Source: Melampsora larici-populina 98AG31
Taxonomy: Eukaryota; Basidiomycota; Pucciniomycetes; Pucciniales; Melampsoraceae
Length of the DNA stretch: 64,000 nucleotides
Reading direction: 5' to 3'
Assembly (NCBI RefSeq): GCF_000204055.1
Contig: NW_006768799.1
Coordinates: 507,040-571,039 of the forward strand
Shown: positions 35,561-47,156 of the stretch, piece by piece
Numbering within the stretch: the stretch's first letter is position 1
Layout: every line of letters starts with the position of its first letter
Program-made: the position numbers and the translations under genes
The notes under the pieces: model-generated
Databases searched by the model: none
Told to the model about the DNA's origin: nothing
What the model saw: the letters and a program-made list of their open reading frames with translations, nothing else

Positions 35561-36274
35561 TTAAATAAGATCAACATCTTCATCAGAATGAAAAGCACTC
35601 AAGTCCCATTCGGAACTTTCATCAGCAAGCGCCAGCTCTTGATCTCTAAAGTTCAGTAAAGCTTGAGCGATTTGAGAAGCAGAGAAATCAGAGTCTTTGG
35701 GTTGAGAAGTTTGAGTGGGTTGAATGAAATGTTGATGATGAGTAGGAATGTAACCGTTTTCAAAGATCACTGCATTACGTCTTCGTCGAGTGGGAGATGT
35801 ACCACGAACAACTGAAGGAAGTCCGTCTTCCACAAAGATGGCGTTGCGATTGCCAGTCAAGACCGCATTACGTCTTCTTTTAGCAGGAGATGAAGCAGAA
35901 GGAATGGAAGAAACGGAAGGAGAGGAAGAAACGGAAGGAGCAGAAGGAAGAGAAGGAGCAGAAGGAGCAGAAGGAGTAGGAGTAAGAGAAGGAATAGCAG
36001 GAGCAGAAGCCAGACCATGTCCTAATAAAATGGCATTGCGTTTTCGAGAACGTTGAATGAACGTTTGATCGAATTCTAGAGGAGGATGTTCAGGAGAGAT
36101 AGGAGTGCTCTGGAGAACATCGTTATAGTTGAGGTCTCCAGGAGCAGAAGCGGAAGGAATTTGAACGTAATCGATGTAGAGAGAATTGGAGGATAACTCT
36201 GAAATCGGAGAGAGAGGTATTTGAGACGAAGGATCAACGCGACCAGAGCTATTAGGGAGATTAGGATGAGTCAT
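35561..36274 (-). CDS. low-complexity protein with repeated basic RNA[IV] motif
   Basis: Single open frame of 237 residues with a proper ATG. No family is recognised and there is no signal peptide. A basic motif recurs at residues 75-82 (RSRKRNAI), 131-138 (AKRRRNAV) and 162-169 (TRRRRNAV), with a shorter NRNAIF at 142-147. Each full motif could serve as a nuclear-localisation-like patch. The segments between are Ser/Pro/Ala-rich (SAPSAPSLPSAPS). The C-terminus is acidic (residues 216-235, ending DEDVDLI) after a short helical QIAQALLNFRDQELA. This looks like a disordered nuclear or regulatory protein. The low-complexity Ser/Pro tract means that part of the frame could be maintained by base composition. 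Confidence 0.6.
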   Translation of the reverse strand: MTHPNLPNSSGRVDPSSQIPLSPISELSSNSLYIDYVQIPSASAPGDLNYNDVLQSTPISPEHPPLEFDQTFIQRSRKRNAILLGHGLASAPAIPSLTPTPSAPSAPSLPSAPSVSSSPSVSSIPSASSPAKRRRNAVLTGNRNAIFVEDGLPSVVRGTSPTRRRRNAVIFENGYIPTHHQHFIQPTQTSQPKDSDFSASQIAQALLNFRDQELALADESSEWDLSAFHSDEDVDLI

Positions 36275-36530
36275 ACTGAGAGAGATAGAAAAGTGGAATG
36301 GAAAAGGATTTGAAGGTGGATTGGAGAAGGATGGAAATGGGTTGTTGTCTGTTGTTGTCGAGTGTGATGAAGGATATGGTTTGAGTTGAAAACGACGATC
36401 ACTTTCGGGGTCAAGAGTGAACCAACCTCATTTCTTTGTACAGTCATATGATCAGCATCTTAGAAAAAATATGCTAATGGAGAGTAGGATACATTTTGAT
36501 CACATTTTTAAAAATGCGCGACCAAATACA

Positions 36531-37200
36531 ATACACAAGAAGAAAAGTTTAAATTTCTTCTGTTGCGTATTTTCTTAAAGATGCCGCGGGCAGTTTGTAT
36601 TTTTCTCTCCGTACTGGTTTTTTTTATTCTGCTTTAATACATTCGCGATGAAACGTAACCACTTCAAATCTTTCCGAAGTTATCTCTCTACTGATCGCCG
36701 ATACGCGCCAAGTCAACATATCTGGAATAATAGATTAATGTTCAGGAGCCTGGTGAGCTCCTTGATACAATACACAAGAAGAAAAGTGTGGTTTTTTTCT
36801 GTTGAGCATTTTCTGAGTAAGATGCCGCGGGCAGTTTGTACTTTGCTTCAATTCATTCGCGATGAAAAATCAAACAAATACTTTAAATCTTTCCACAGTT
36901 ATTTCCCTACTGATTGTCGAGAGGCGCCAAATCAACCTATCTGGAACAGATTAATGTTCAGCAGACTCGTGAGCTTCTTAATACAATAGAAAAGTTCAAA
37001 TTTCTTGTGTTGAGTATTTTTTGAGTAAGATGCCGCGGGTAGTTTGTATTTTGCTCTCCGTACTGGGTTTTTTCATTTTGCTTCAATTCATTCGCGATAT
37101 CAAACAAATACCTTAAGTCTATCAAAAGTGATCTCTCTACTGATTGCCGAGACACGCCAAGTCAACATATCTGGACTACATTGATTTTCAGCGGCCTCAT
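36531..37200 (+). repeat. three tandem units of about 210-240 bp
   Basis: Units begin near 36,531, 36,770 and 36,981, each with AATACA..AGAAAAGT, GATGCCGCGGGCAGTTTGTA (third: GATGCCGCGGGTAGTTTGTA), an ATTCGCGAT box, TCTCTACTGAT and CAACmTATCTGGA. A 113-codon plus-strand frame (36,648-36,989) runs through the first two units and repeats its own sequence (YAPSQHIWNN...RLMFRSLVSSLIQ and EAPNQPIWN..RLMFSRLVSFLIQ). There is no recognised protein. Confidence 0.8.
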
Positions 37201-39636
37201 GAGCTCCTTTAGATTTTTCAAGCAAACTGCTTTGCTATGCGACACCGCGAATTGGTAAGCTCCTTCCATTAATTCAAACAAGATCTTAATGTCATACCAT
37301 TCTCCGGAAGACGTATCACTGTATGACGCGTGTTGGCGTCTGAACATTTTTGTGATTCATTTTGTCTTTCGAATAATCACGATAAACGTTTTATCCCAAT
37401 CGCAACTTTGTGTTGACGACTTGGTCTGGCATCGGTCCCTGTGATTGTCATGTTCTCTACGGTTTTTTGTTGGGACCTAGAACACATTGGGTCTATCCAG
37501 TTTTCAATTTACTTAACAGTGGTCTACTGAGGGAAACATTCTCTGCATAGCACTGTGTAATTACAAAGTCTCTGGTCGATGCAAAGTAAATGTATATTGT
37601 ACAATTTTCTGATTGACGTACGGGCTCTATCTGAACTCCTTTTAACAAAAATAGCTCTACTTCAAGCTATCCAAATGATGGTTTTTTTTCTAGTCAATCT
37701 GTGCAAAGGTTTAGTAGCTTGATACTTCCCCTCTCCCTCACCTTCAATGTATCTGGAGGATACCAATCTTTGGTTCCTTTTGGGTGTTTCTGATAAATCA
37801 CACCGAGCTGCTGGAACATAGTGAAGGTCGTGCCTTCAAGTTCCACGACTAAGTACTGATGACAATATTTTTGTTATCCCAGATAGACGTGCTCATGATT
37901 CGTGAGATCCGAATTCCTTATGAGGGCCATATTACCTTTTGAAGATCTCTCAATAACCTTGGAATTTTTCAGCATCTTAACAAGTTAGAAGATAAAAGCA
38001 AACATTTGTACCTTTTATTTCCTGGTATAATGTTACATATCTCTCATGAAATTGTACATTTCAATGTGTAGTGTATAACCTCTCCGGATACTGTTCTTGA
38101 TCATCCATTGATTTCAGTGCGGTAGTTGAAGCGCTCCATCGAGCAGTTGTTGATACAATACTTGCACCTTGAACAAGTACTCGACACTTAGTGGTCGTCA
38201 GTACTCAGTCCTAACACGCTCAAGATCCATTTCAGGACTTTTATGCTGAGCTCACTTTCTGTTCTCATGTTTGCAATCTGTTTACTTCACTCATCCAATG
38301 TTCAGCTAGAAACCTTTGTATATAAATCAAACAGTTGTTGATTGCATTTGATGTTTTTCCTTCTTCTCATGTTCGCATCTGATAATCATTACAAGTTTTG
38401 TCTCTTTTGCTTTCCTCGAAAGAAGCCAATCAGTCTTCTTGTACACTTCACTGCTCGATATCGAGTATAACCCTCGACACTAGCATTTCACCGCACCAGT
38501 GCACGTAGCTTGTTTCATCAGCAGTGCGAAGTGACAGTTGTCATGTTGGTTGAAGAAAATTTTCATCCAGTGCTCTGGGAATTCCAGTGTAAGCCTCTTC
38601 GTTCAAGTGGACAAGATTTGGATCTCCAATCCCCTCGTTCGACGACCAGCGAGGAGAGAGGGACTTTGTTGAGTTGACCGGCGTCCCGATCGATCCAGGC
38701 TAACGCGGAAACGATGCGTATCAGCAGATGGCCGCGGATCATGTCTTCATCCCAAGCTCAACGATCCGATAAGCAACGCTTGACATTGACTCATTTGTGG
38801 ATGATGGACCGGTGAACTCCTCAATCCTGGAGTAGTCAATCAGGACTCGAACGCGCGTCGGGCTTTGCCAAAAACGGCTGGGGAGGGCATTCGGTCCTGA
38901 CAGCTGAAGGTTCAAGATCCAAGAGCGTTTCGCAGGCCCGATGATAGCGATATAAAGGAGATTCTCGTTTTCGTCATGTCTTATCGATCGCGTTGTACCA
39001 TGAGGTCATTTTCGCGGTTTCTTTGATCGATTAGTTTCCTTATGCTCAGGTTCGAGGTGGTTTTAAAAAGTTGGAGGAAACCGAGGCAAACGTAATTGAC
39101 CGTGGTCGGAAATCAAGAACTCAGCCGGGTCATTCTAGATCATCACTTCGGTCAACAGGGTGACTTAATTTTTGACGCAAATATCAATCAACTCAATTCA
39201 AATCAAAACTGCTCAATAGTTGATACAAGACTACCATTGGCAATTCTACCTATTTTATCATTGATATCCTTCAGGATCCTTTAGTTGAAAAATGAAAAGT
39301 TTGAATGGGTGGTGGTAGCCTTCATGGGTGGTGTAACAAGGCTAGAATAGATTATCGATCACGTTGGCTCCCAGTTTCCCGAGTTACTTAGCTATTGTAG
39401 CAGTCAAAATCAAAAGATGGTTGTCAAGAAATAGATGACAGGAATGGATATAGATATAGATTAGTCAAGTACAACATAGGGAAGATTCATCAGAAGAGTT
39501 CCTTGTCAGTTTATTGGAAATATCAGAGGGAGCATCCATCAAACTTAAAGACAATCAGGTAGCAATCCAGAAAACCCAACCAAGGTATCTTTACTCTTTA
39601 ACATTTCATTCCACCAAGCCATTCAGCTTATCAAAC
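37201..39636. other. intergenic region upstream of the GH47 gene
   Basis: No frame longer than about 60 codons that resembles a protein. 38,640-38,960 is GC-richer. A TATA-like GATATAAAGG occurs near 38,949, but its distance from the GH47 ATG makes any link speculative. Confidence 0.4.
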
Positions 39637-42600
39637 ATGATATCAAAGCAAGCCAATCATATCATGAATTCCAAGAATTCACATTCAAAAAATGATTTCA
39701 ACTCAACCCTGTTTCAACCAAATTATCCAAAGAAACTCAACAATTTAACTTCAATTCAAACTTCACTCTTACCATTCTTCCAATCAAGAATTAGATTTAT
39801 AATCTTAGCAATCATCACTACCACACTTTATATAACAAACCAACCTAACATCATCTCAACTAAATTCAAATTAAAAACTAACCATCAAGAAATTACTCCA
39901 AAGAAATCACTACCTAAAAAATTAAATCCATCAGATTATTCTGATGAATTACTTTTATCTTTACCAATTTTAATTTCTACTTCAAATCAACCATTTGATC
40001 CAATAAATGAACACAAACCATTACCCAATCATCTAACTCCATTCACCACCCAAATCTTAATGAACCATCTCAAAACCCCTCCAAAATCAAATGCACCAAA
40101 TAAACTCCCATATCCATCCCATCCCTCTGCTGAGCCCCGTCCACAAAAAGTGATAAATACAACCATAAAAGATTTTGACATTGCTAGTAAATATAAATTA
40201 CCTACATCATCCAATTCCAGAAATTTAAAATCGGTTCAATACTTGGGATTCAAAAAGTCAAAGTTCATTAAGAGTTGGGAAACTCGGGAAGAAGAAAGTA
40301 TTAGAAATAAACGAAAAGAGTGGGTCAAGAATGCTTTTTTGGTGGTTTGGGAAGTTTATAAAGCTAAGGCTTGGGGTCATGATGAACTTAAACCCATCTC
40401 TGGTTCAGTTTAGTGATATTTCATTCATTTGAATGATTTCTTTACACATCACATTGATTTTTTGTGTTGGTTTTATTGTTTGCAGTTTGATGACCCTTTT
40501 TCGGGTTGGGGTGCTACTTTGGTAGATTGTCTGTAAGTCTTATCTTCATCTTCTTTATTTCAATCACAGGATACAAAGTAGAAGTCTGGGTACGTGCCTT
40601 GGGGTTTCTTCTCAGACATCCAGAATCCCAGCCACAAGTTGGAATGTGGGAAATTCTGGGACAAAAAATCAACATGTAGTTCTCCTCACACTTAGCTTAC
40701 CCCATGCCCATCAAGCTTGACAAGACACACACCTCAAACCAGGTCACTTGAATGGACCTTTTGGGGTCTTGTTTCCAAATAAATTGAAGCATCAAGACAC
40801 TGATGGGTTCTGATGAGGTGTGAGGTGTTAAGACGAGATGAGGTCAGGAAATCTGGATGAGTTTCTGGCTGATTGTGCATTCAAAGTTGAGGTATCCCTG
40901 GTAAAAATACAGAATTCAAATTACACTACAGCCAAGAAGGATGTGGCCAGGATTCTGGAATTCTGTGAAACAAATCCCTTCTGCTTTGTATCCTGTATTT
41001 TTTTATTTTATCAATCTTGCAGATATTGAAAGTCATAAATTATACAAATAATTATTCCAGTAATTTGTAAACATATAAAGACAAGCACAATTCCTTACTA
41101 ACAGTACAGAAAAATACTCAAACAAATCTGTATAACTAATTACCTTGTTGAGGTTTTGTATTCAGTGATACACTGCTAATCATGGATCTACCCAAGGAAT
41201 ACGAAGTAAGTCCCTCTCAAATCACTCAATTCCTCAAGGCTTCTCAAAAGAATAGATAAAACTAATTAAAAGTGTTTATAGTATGCAAGAGATCATGTAA
41301 GGTCAATAGATTGGAGTAAAACTTTAAATATTCAAACAATTAAATCACAGAGATCTCCACCCAGTTCAGACCCAACTATCCCATTGTTTGAAACCGTGAT
41401 CCGATGTAAATTCTGTTTCCCTTCCATTTTACAGTCAATTGGCTTTCTCTTCTATTGTCTTGGTTTGTTTTTGGGGAGGTCTTGAGACTTAGGAGGATTG
41501 ATCCCAGCTTATGAATTATCAAATGATAAATTAATGCTAAAAAGAGCAGAAGATTTAGCTGATTGGCTATTACCGGCTTTTGGTACTGATCTTGGATTCC
41601 CTATACCTCGTTATAAGATTGGATCGTAAGTTTCTTTCTTGCATTCTACCTTGCTCCTTTTTTATTTAGAAACTGATTTCTTTGGGGGTTTGGGGGTTGG
41701 TTTGAATAGGAATCCTGATAGTAAACCTGTTGGTAGAGTTTGTTTAGCTGAAATGGGTTCATTACTTTTAGAATTTACAAGATTATCACAAATCACTCAC
41801 AAACCTCAATACTTCTTTTATGTGAGCTCTTCTTTCCAATCCTTGCTTCTTTTACTTAGTTAATCAAATGGTGTTTTTTGGTAGGTACAACGGATCACTG
41901 ATCTTTTGGATTCGGATCGATGGAACTCAGAAGATCGGATTGGTAGTTTATTTCCTACAATAATAAATCCTGATCATCCTACAGATTTATGGGGGTATTA
42001 TACATTTGGTAAACTGTTTTTTCATTCTATCACTTAAAACCACATCACTAACATGATTTCCTTTTGTTATAAATTTATTAGGTGGCATGGCAGATAGCTA
42101 CTATGAATATCTCGTACGTTTCTTTCATCCCCCTCAACCCAATTTCCCTTTGAGAACTAAGTTCTTATCAATCTTAACTATTTAGATAAAACAATACCAA
42201 TTACTAGGTCTCCAATCCCCTCAATACTCAAAAATGTATACATCAATCCTAAAATCAGCCAAAGAAAACTTAAAAAAAACTTTCCAATTAGAACCTACCA
42301 ACCAAACTCAAACAAGTATAACACCTAAGATCATCACAATTTTAGGTGATAGATCAGGAGGAAAAGATTCAAATTTAGTTAACTCGCTTGATCATTTAAC
42401 TTGCTTTTCTGGTGCTATGATTGGACTTGGAGCTAGGTTATTGGATAACGTTGAAGATTTAGATTTAGCTGTTTCTGTGTCTCTCTCTTTTCTTTTTCTC
42501 TTTTTTCAAGAAATAATAGGCCTTTGGTCGATTGATTATCTGAGGGGGGGTCTGCTGTTTCTTATAGTACACCGATTCTTGTGTTTGGGCTTATGAATCT

Positions 42601-43534
42601 ACTAAAACTGGTTTAGGACCGGAGAGAATGATTGTTTTTGATGATGAAGATGGTGCAGAGTATTGGGAACCAGTCAAACATGAAGGTCAGTGTTATTCCT
42701 AAAAAAACAATTTTGTTGTGGAAATTTAATGATTTCCTTGAAACACTGTCCTTTTGCCTTGATTGCATTTTAGGAGAAGTTTATCGTAGATTAATTAAAG
42801 AGAATGGACCTCCTGGTTCGATCATTCTTGGTCTAAATATGCTGGTAGACCTGAAACAATTGAGTATGTTTTTTGTTTCAATTTTCTTCCTTTTTTCTTC
42901 TTGAATTGGGAATTGTGAATTGATTTTTGGAATTGACATTGGTTAGATCTGTTTTGTATATGTGGAGAATTACTGGGGATAAAGTTTGGCAAGATAGAGG
43001 ATGGAGAATGTAAGGTTTCAATATCAAAAAAGAGAAAACCACATACAAAAAACTGAAGTTATTTTTTTGCAAAAAATAGGTTCACAAGTTGGGTAGAAGG
43101 ATGTTTAACTGAGTTTGGATTTGCTGATATAGTTGATGTCAATCACTTACCGTATCAAAGATCAGATAAACAAGAATCATATGTTTTAGCTGAAACGTAA
43201 GCAAACCAAACTCCTTTTCCTATCCAGACTTTTTCCATGCGCAATCCCAAAAAAACAGATATTGAGAATGGTCTTTTTTGGTTTCTTTAGATTGAAGTAT
43301 TATTATTTATTATTTGATGACCCACATTCAATTAGTTTAGATGATTACGTTTTTAATACAGAAGCACATCCCTTTAAATTAGGAAACCGTAAAGCTTTAA
43401 GAAATTATAGTTTGAAGGAATATAAAGATGAAGAGATTGGTAAAGGCAGTGTTTTGCAGGTTTGGGCTGGGTTAAATTATGAGGATTTGGATGAACGGGA
43501 AAAAGCAATTTATACGGAAGTTTTTGGGATTTGA
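39637..43534 (+). CDS. class I alpha-1,2-mannosidase (glycosyl hydrolase family 47)
   Basis: Fourteen exons: 39637-40407, 40486-40532, 41166-41205, 41282-41405, 41487-41625, 41710-41821, 41885-42008, 42082-42113, 42186-42470, 42568-42685, an eleventh ending at 42863, 42947-43009, 43080-43196 and 43291-43534 (about 758 residues). A short cytoplasmic/low-complexity start is followed by a signal anchor (residues about 52-67, RFIILAIITTTLYI), so it is a type II membrane protein of ER or Golgi. GH47 motifs in order: AWGHDELKP (catalytic Glu), FSGWGATLVDCLDTLLIM, CLAEMGSLLLEF, GGMADSYYEYL, DHLTCFSGAM, GRPETIES (catalytic Glu) and FNTEAHP (Ca-binding Thr). It trims mannose from N-glycans. Oddities: exon 11 has an apparent frame conflict (see findings), and intron 2 (40,533-41,165) carries a MITE. 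The start is the first in-frame ATG. Confidence 0.92.
40566..40996. mobile_element. MITE (431 bp) in GH47 intron 2
   Basis: The terminal inverted repeat ACAGGATACAAAG / CTTTGTATCCTGT is perfect over 13 bp. It continues imperfectly inward (TCCAGAATCCCAGCCACA on the left against TCCAGAATCCTGGCCACA on the inverted right). No coding capacity and no clear target duplication were seen. The left end supplies a CAG that could act as a cryptic acceptor, but the coding match requires the acceptor at 41,165. Confidence 0.78.
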
Positions 43535-43897
43535 TTATTTTTCTTTGAGGAAGAGAGAGTCAGCCTTCTTTCTTGGTATATTAACAATGTCTATAATTTC
43601 TTTTTTATAATTTTTCTTTCTCTGATTTAGACAAAGTGATCAATGCATTTTCTTTTTCAGATAAATATTGTCTTGTCATATAAAACAATTTTGATCCAAT
43701 TTTACTTTCTACTCTTTTGGAAACATTATAATGAATTAAATCCATAGATATTTTTGTTGGTAAACAAAGAAATAAAGGAAGAAAAAAAGAAGAACAGAAA
43801 AGTTTTGAAAACAAAAGGCAGAAAACTCTACAATGGATAAATGCTGTACCAACAAGTGAATCCAATTTGATAAGACAAGGAGTTTACAGTCAAACAG

Positions 43898-43969
43898 CTA
43901 ACTTAACTAAGTCCCTCTCGGATGAACGCTTGACTACTCATTTGTCCGAGAGGGACTTAGTTAAGTTAG
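43898..43969. mobile_element. 72-bp hairpin micro-MITE
   Basis: A perfect 25-bp inverted repeat (43,898-43,922, CTAACTTAACTAAGTCCCTC then TCGGA; complement at 43,945-43,969) surrounds only 22 bp. The flanks GTCAAACAG and GTCAAATAG match at 8 of 9 positions and look like a target duplication. The core AACTTAACTAAGTCCCTC is shared with the ends of the 607-bp element at 59,555. Confidence 0.75.
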
Positions 43970-44113
43970 GTCAAATAGCAAAGACGGTCAAAAATATGTA
44001 TCATTGGGTACAATCTGGTTGGGGCTTTGAGGTCACAATTGTTGCTGAGAGGTCACAAAAACTACATCTACAAGAGATATATAATTTATCCTTTCTTACT
44101 AAACTGTTGACTT

Positions 44114-44252
44114 GCTAAATCAAATGTCTTGTTTCAGGGAAAAAAAAGTACATCATGGTATCTACCATCTCTCTTATAATTTCTGACATCAAAACCATCC
44201 CCAGTCATGGGGCAGGGCTAAATCAAATGTCTTGTTTCAGGGAAAAAAAAGT
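44114..44252 (+). repeat. 36-bp perfect direct repeat, 103 bp apart
   Basis: 44,114-44,149 and 44,217-44,252 are identical, starting GCTAAATCAAATGTCTTG and ending GGGAAAAAAAAGT. The intervening 67 bp is unique. This resembles a slippage or recombination footprint. Confidence 0.85.
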
Positions 44253-46834
44253 GAAGTTCAAGAGTGTCAAGATTCCCAAAAATATGATCACGAGGCTTTC
44301 CAGACACATATATCATATCAATCTGCATGAAAAGTTGTTGCAAGTAAAGTTATGCTAAGATGAAGAAGATATTTTCTTACTTCATCTCATCTCACTTACT
44401 ATCCATCAATTTTTATTTCCAGGATATTCATAAGCTGTAAATATGTTTGAATGCAAAGTTTCCTAAACAAACATGTTCATACTAATAATTCAATATAAGT
44501 TAGACTTCAGAATAAATTCTTTTTTTACTACCTTCAAGAAGATCAAACTTCAAAGTTTAGCTCTGAAATTTCCAGTAATAAAATCACACCCTGAACATAA
44601 CAGGTCCTTGATATGTTTATGAAATTGTTGGTTCATTCTAGGAGACCATCTGCCTACTTGGGATTTCAACAATTTCCTTTATCAATAATGTTACCTCACT
44701 TTTTTCATTTTATAACCTTTACTTCTTTTGTGACAACCTTTGCATATGAAGTGTTAGGAAGCTGATAGACACACTAATTGCTATACAAATGATATCTACT
44801 GGCTGTTTGCCCAGAAGCACAACATCATTCCCCTTTGCAAGGCAATACATTGTTAGATCAAAAGAAAGGTTCTCTTGTTTGTGCCAAAGATGGCTCTTCA
44901 ACTCTACTAGGTGCATACTTAATCACAAACCTCCAACTCTGTAAAACTGCTCAACCACATTTATTTATATATCAGATACTTTATTTGTGTGTCCAGGTTA
45001 AGGTGAAGATGATACCAATTCAAACTATAAAGAATATAAACTACAAGTATATGGATTGTTGAATTGCATTTTGTAAATCACACCATCAAAAACTGTGCTG
45101 TGGCCCAAATGATAGCCAGTTACTTGGAAGGTAATTTGATGAATAGACTATTGGAGAGTTGAGAGCTGATTATATGTTCAGTACATTGTAAGCTGAAACA
45201 TCAACCAAAATTCATGTGTGACTCAATAATTGATCACAATACCAGGCTATGTTATGATCTTAGTATATTTGTTGTTGTGAAGGGGATCCAAGGTTTCAAT
45301 TTACCAACATTGACAACTCTGAAAGACAATTTTTGAGTGCAAAAATGAACAATCCTTTGCAGTAACATATCAGAGGAAAATAGTTGTGCATTTATTTGAT
45401 TTCTGTGTTTGAGGTTTTTCATAGCCTGAAATGTAGGAAGATTTTCAAACAATACAATGACATCTAAAATTAAGGTCCTTTACGTGCCGCAGCCAAAGAG
45501 GAATTGCAGTGCCAATTTGTTCTCCCTTCTTTAAATTAGTCAACACATCTTCTACACTATCTTGCCAACAATCATACTTCTTGTTAAACTCTGCTTCCTA
45601 TTTTATATCTTTCTGCACAAATGGTTTGAGGTATCAAGCATCTCCACATAACTTGGATGAAATTCTGATTGGATTCAACGGGTGGAGTTTTGAATAAACA
45701 CAGCCGCCATTATGTTGAGAAGGGCAGCAATGCTAAGTTTGGTCTGATTGACATAAGACTATTTTTTGTTGAGGTGGTGTATTTATTGACCTGCTGCATT
45801 TCAGGATACGGGATTCCTTACTTCCCCTGATCTTGTCCATTTGTTGAGGGGCCATCAAGGATGAAGCAAACATTGTGAACTTGAGATTCACTGGGGATAA
45901 GTGTGGACAATAACAGTCAATGTGATTTGGATATTGATCATGATTCATACGGCCATTGAAATTCCTGGACAGGCAAACATTGGGATAAGGATCTGAGCAA
46001 ATGTGACATTCTTTATAGTATCTACAGAGGATTGCTTCTTTAGATCGAGTTTAAGTTATGGTATGCAATTTGGTAATAATTTGATACAGTTCTATAATGA
46101 TTCCCCCGTTGCGGGCATGCCCGCATATTTGCTAGTGTACTCTGAATGTGTTGAGAAGTTGTTATGCTCGTCACTAGCAACAAAACGCGCCGAGGGTAAG
46201 AGAGATTTGAGTGCAATTGAATGTGATGCTGTTTGATTTCGTCTGCGTGATGCATACAATAGACTATCTAGATCAGATAGAAGTGAGGAAAGAAAGTGAG
46301 ATTGTAACTTTTAAGATCTCTTGATATTCAACGTAAAAACTAGACAAATATTGAAAGATGGTTTTTCAGAGAGCAAATGAAGTATCATAGATAAAAGAGA
46401 TCTTGAACGTTTTGAGGTTAAAGGGGTATTCGGTTTGACTGAAAAAAAGTTTTAAATTGATAGTTAACTTCGGATCCGAAAGCCCGGAACGAAGAAAAGG
46501 GTTTGAGGAGTTAACTCACAAAGATCGAATTGGAGGCGGTAGGTAATGATACCATCCTTTTAATTGACTCTAGGCGTGAATCAGCGACTCTCTGTGGACA
46601 GGCCATAGATTACAAGCCAATTCCGCATATCCGATCAGGGTTTTGTACTGTTTTGCACCGACAATACCATTTGGATCTTTATTGGTTAATTCCTCTGCAC
46701 ACGTCGAAGGTTGGTCACCTATACCCCCCACATCATCAGATTGCAAGACATAAATTTAGGTCAGAAGGAGCAAAAAGGGAAAACAATAAGTTTTTAAGCA
46801 AAGTCAAGAAAAAGACAGATATCCATAAAACTAC

Positions 46835-47080
46835 TCAACATAGCATACGGCACAAGGTGATTTCCCCCCAGCGGTCTGCCGCAAAGTGTGTGTTCCATTC
46901 CTTTGCCTGACAATTCGTCGCTATAGCTACGCCTTGACAAAAACTGCTAGCAGTGTAAGCAGGGTTTTGGGCATCATATTGTCTTCCATCATAACCGCAG
47001 ACCAAACATGCATCAGCGACGAAGATTAAGCAAGCGATGAAGAAGACTATCAATAATGAATGTGTTGACATAGTGGACAT
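46835..47080 (-). CDS. small cysteine-rich secreted protein, candidate effector
   Basis: An 81-residue frame starting at 47,080 (an in-frame Met 3 codons later is an alternative). The N-terminus is a clear signal peptide (HSLLIVFFIACLIFVADA) with predicted cleavage after Ala24. The 57-residue mature part has six Cys (25, 28, 48, 57, 77, 81), with CLVCGYDGRQYD at its start and LCRMLC at its end, so up to three disulfides. The frame is open further upstream to 47,167, but a minus-strand TATA box at 47,156-47,150 lies inside that extension, which argues for the shorter start. There is no intron. I recognise no named family. Size, secretion signal and even Cys count are typical of rust effectors, so that role is inference. 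Confidence 0.72.
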   Translation of the reverse strand: MSTMSTHSLLIVFFIACLIFVADACLVCGYDGRQYDAQNPAYTASSFCQGVAIATNCQAKEWNTHFAADRWGEITLCRMLC

Positions 47081-47149
47081 TGTAGTGTATAGAGTAAAGG
47101 AGAGGATGAAGTTCTTCAATGCGCACTGTAGCCGCGTAGAAGGCACTGA

Positions 47150-47156
47150 TTTTATA
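47150..47156 (-). promoter_or_regulatory. TATA box of the cysteine-rich secreted protein gene
   Basis: TATAAAA on the minus strand (GAGTATAAAATCAG), 70 bp upstream of the proposed ATG at 47,080. The spacing is right for a short 5' UTR. Confidence 0.6.

Larger units (their letters stand above)
43535..46834. other. intergenic, 3.3 kb, with two small repeat structures
   Basis: Apart from the hairpin element at 43,898-43,969 and the 36-bp direct repeat at 44,114/44,217, no gene is recognised. Short frames occur throughout but none resembles a known protein. Confidence 0.45.

Noticed and set aside
39514..39636. Upstream extension of the GH47 frame
   Set aside because: It starts at TTG with no ATG; the first in-frame ATG (39,637) still leaves the signal anchor intact.
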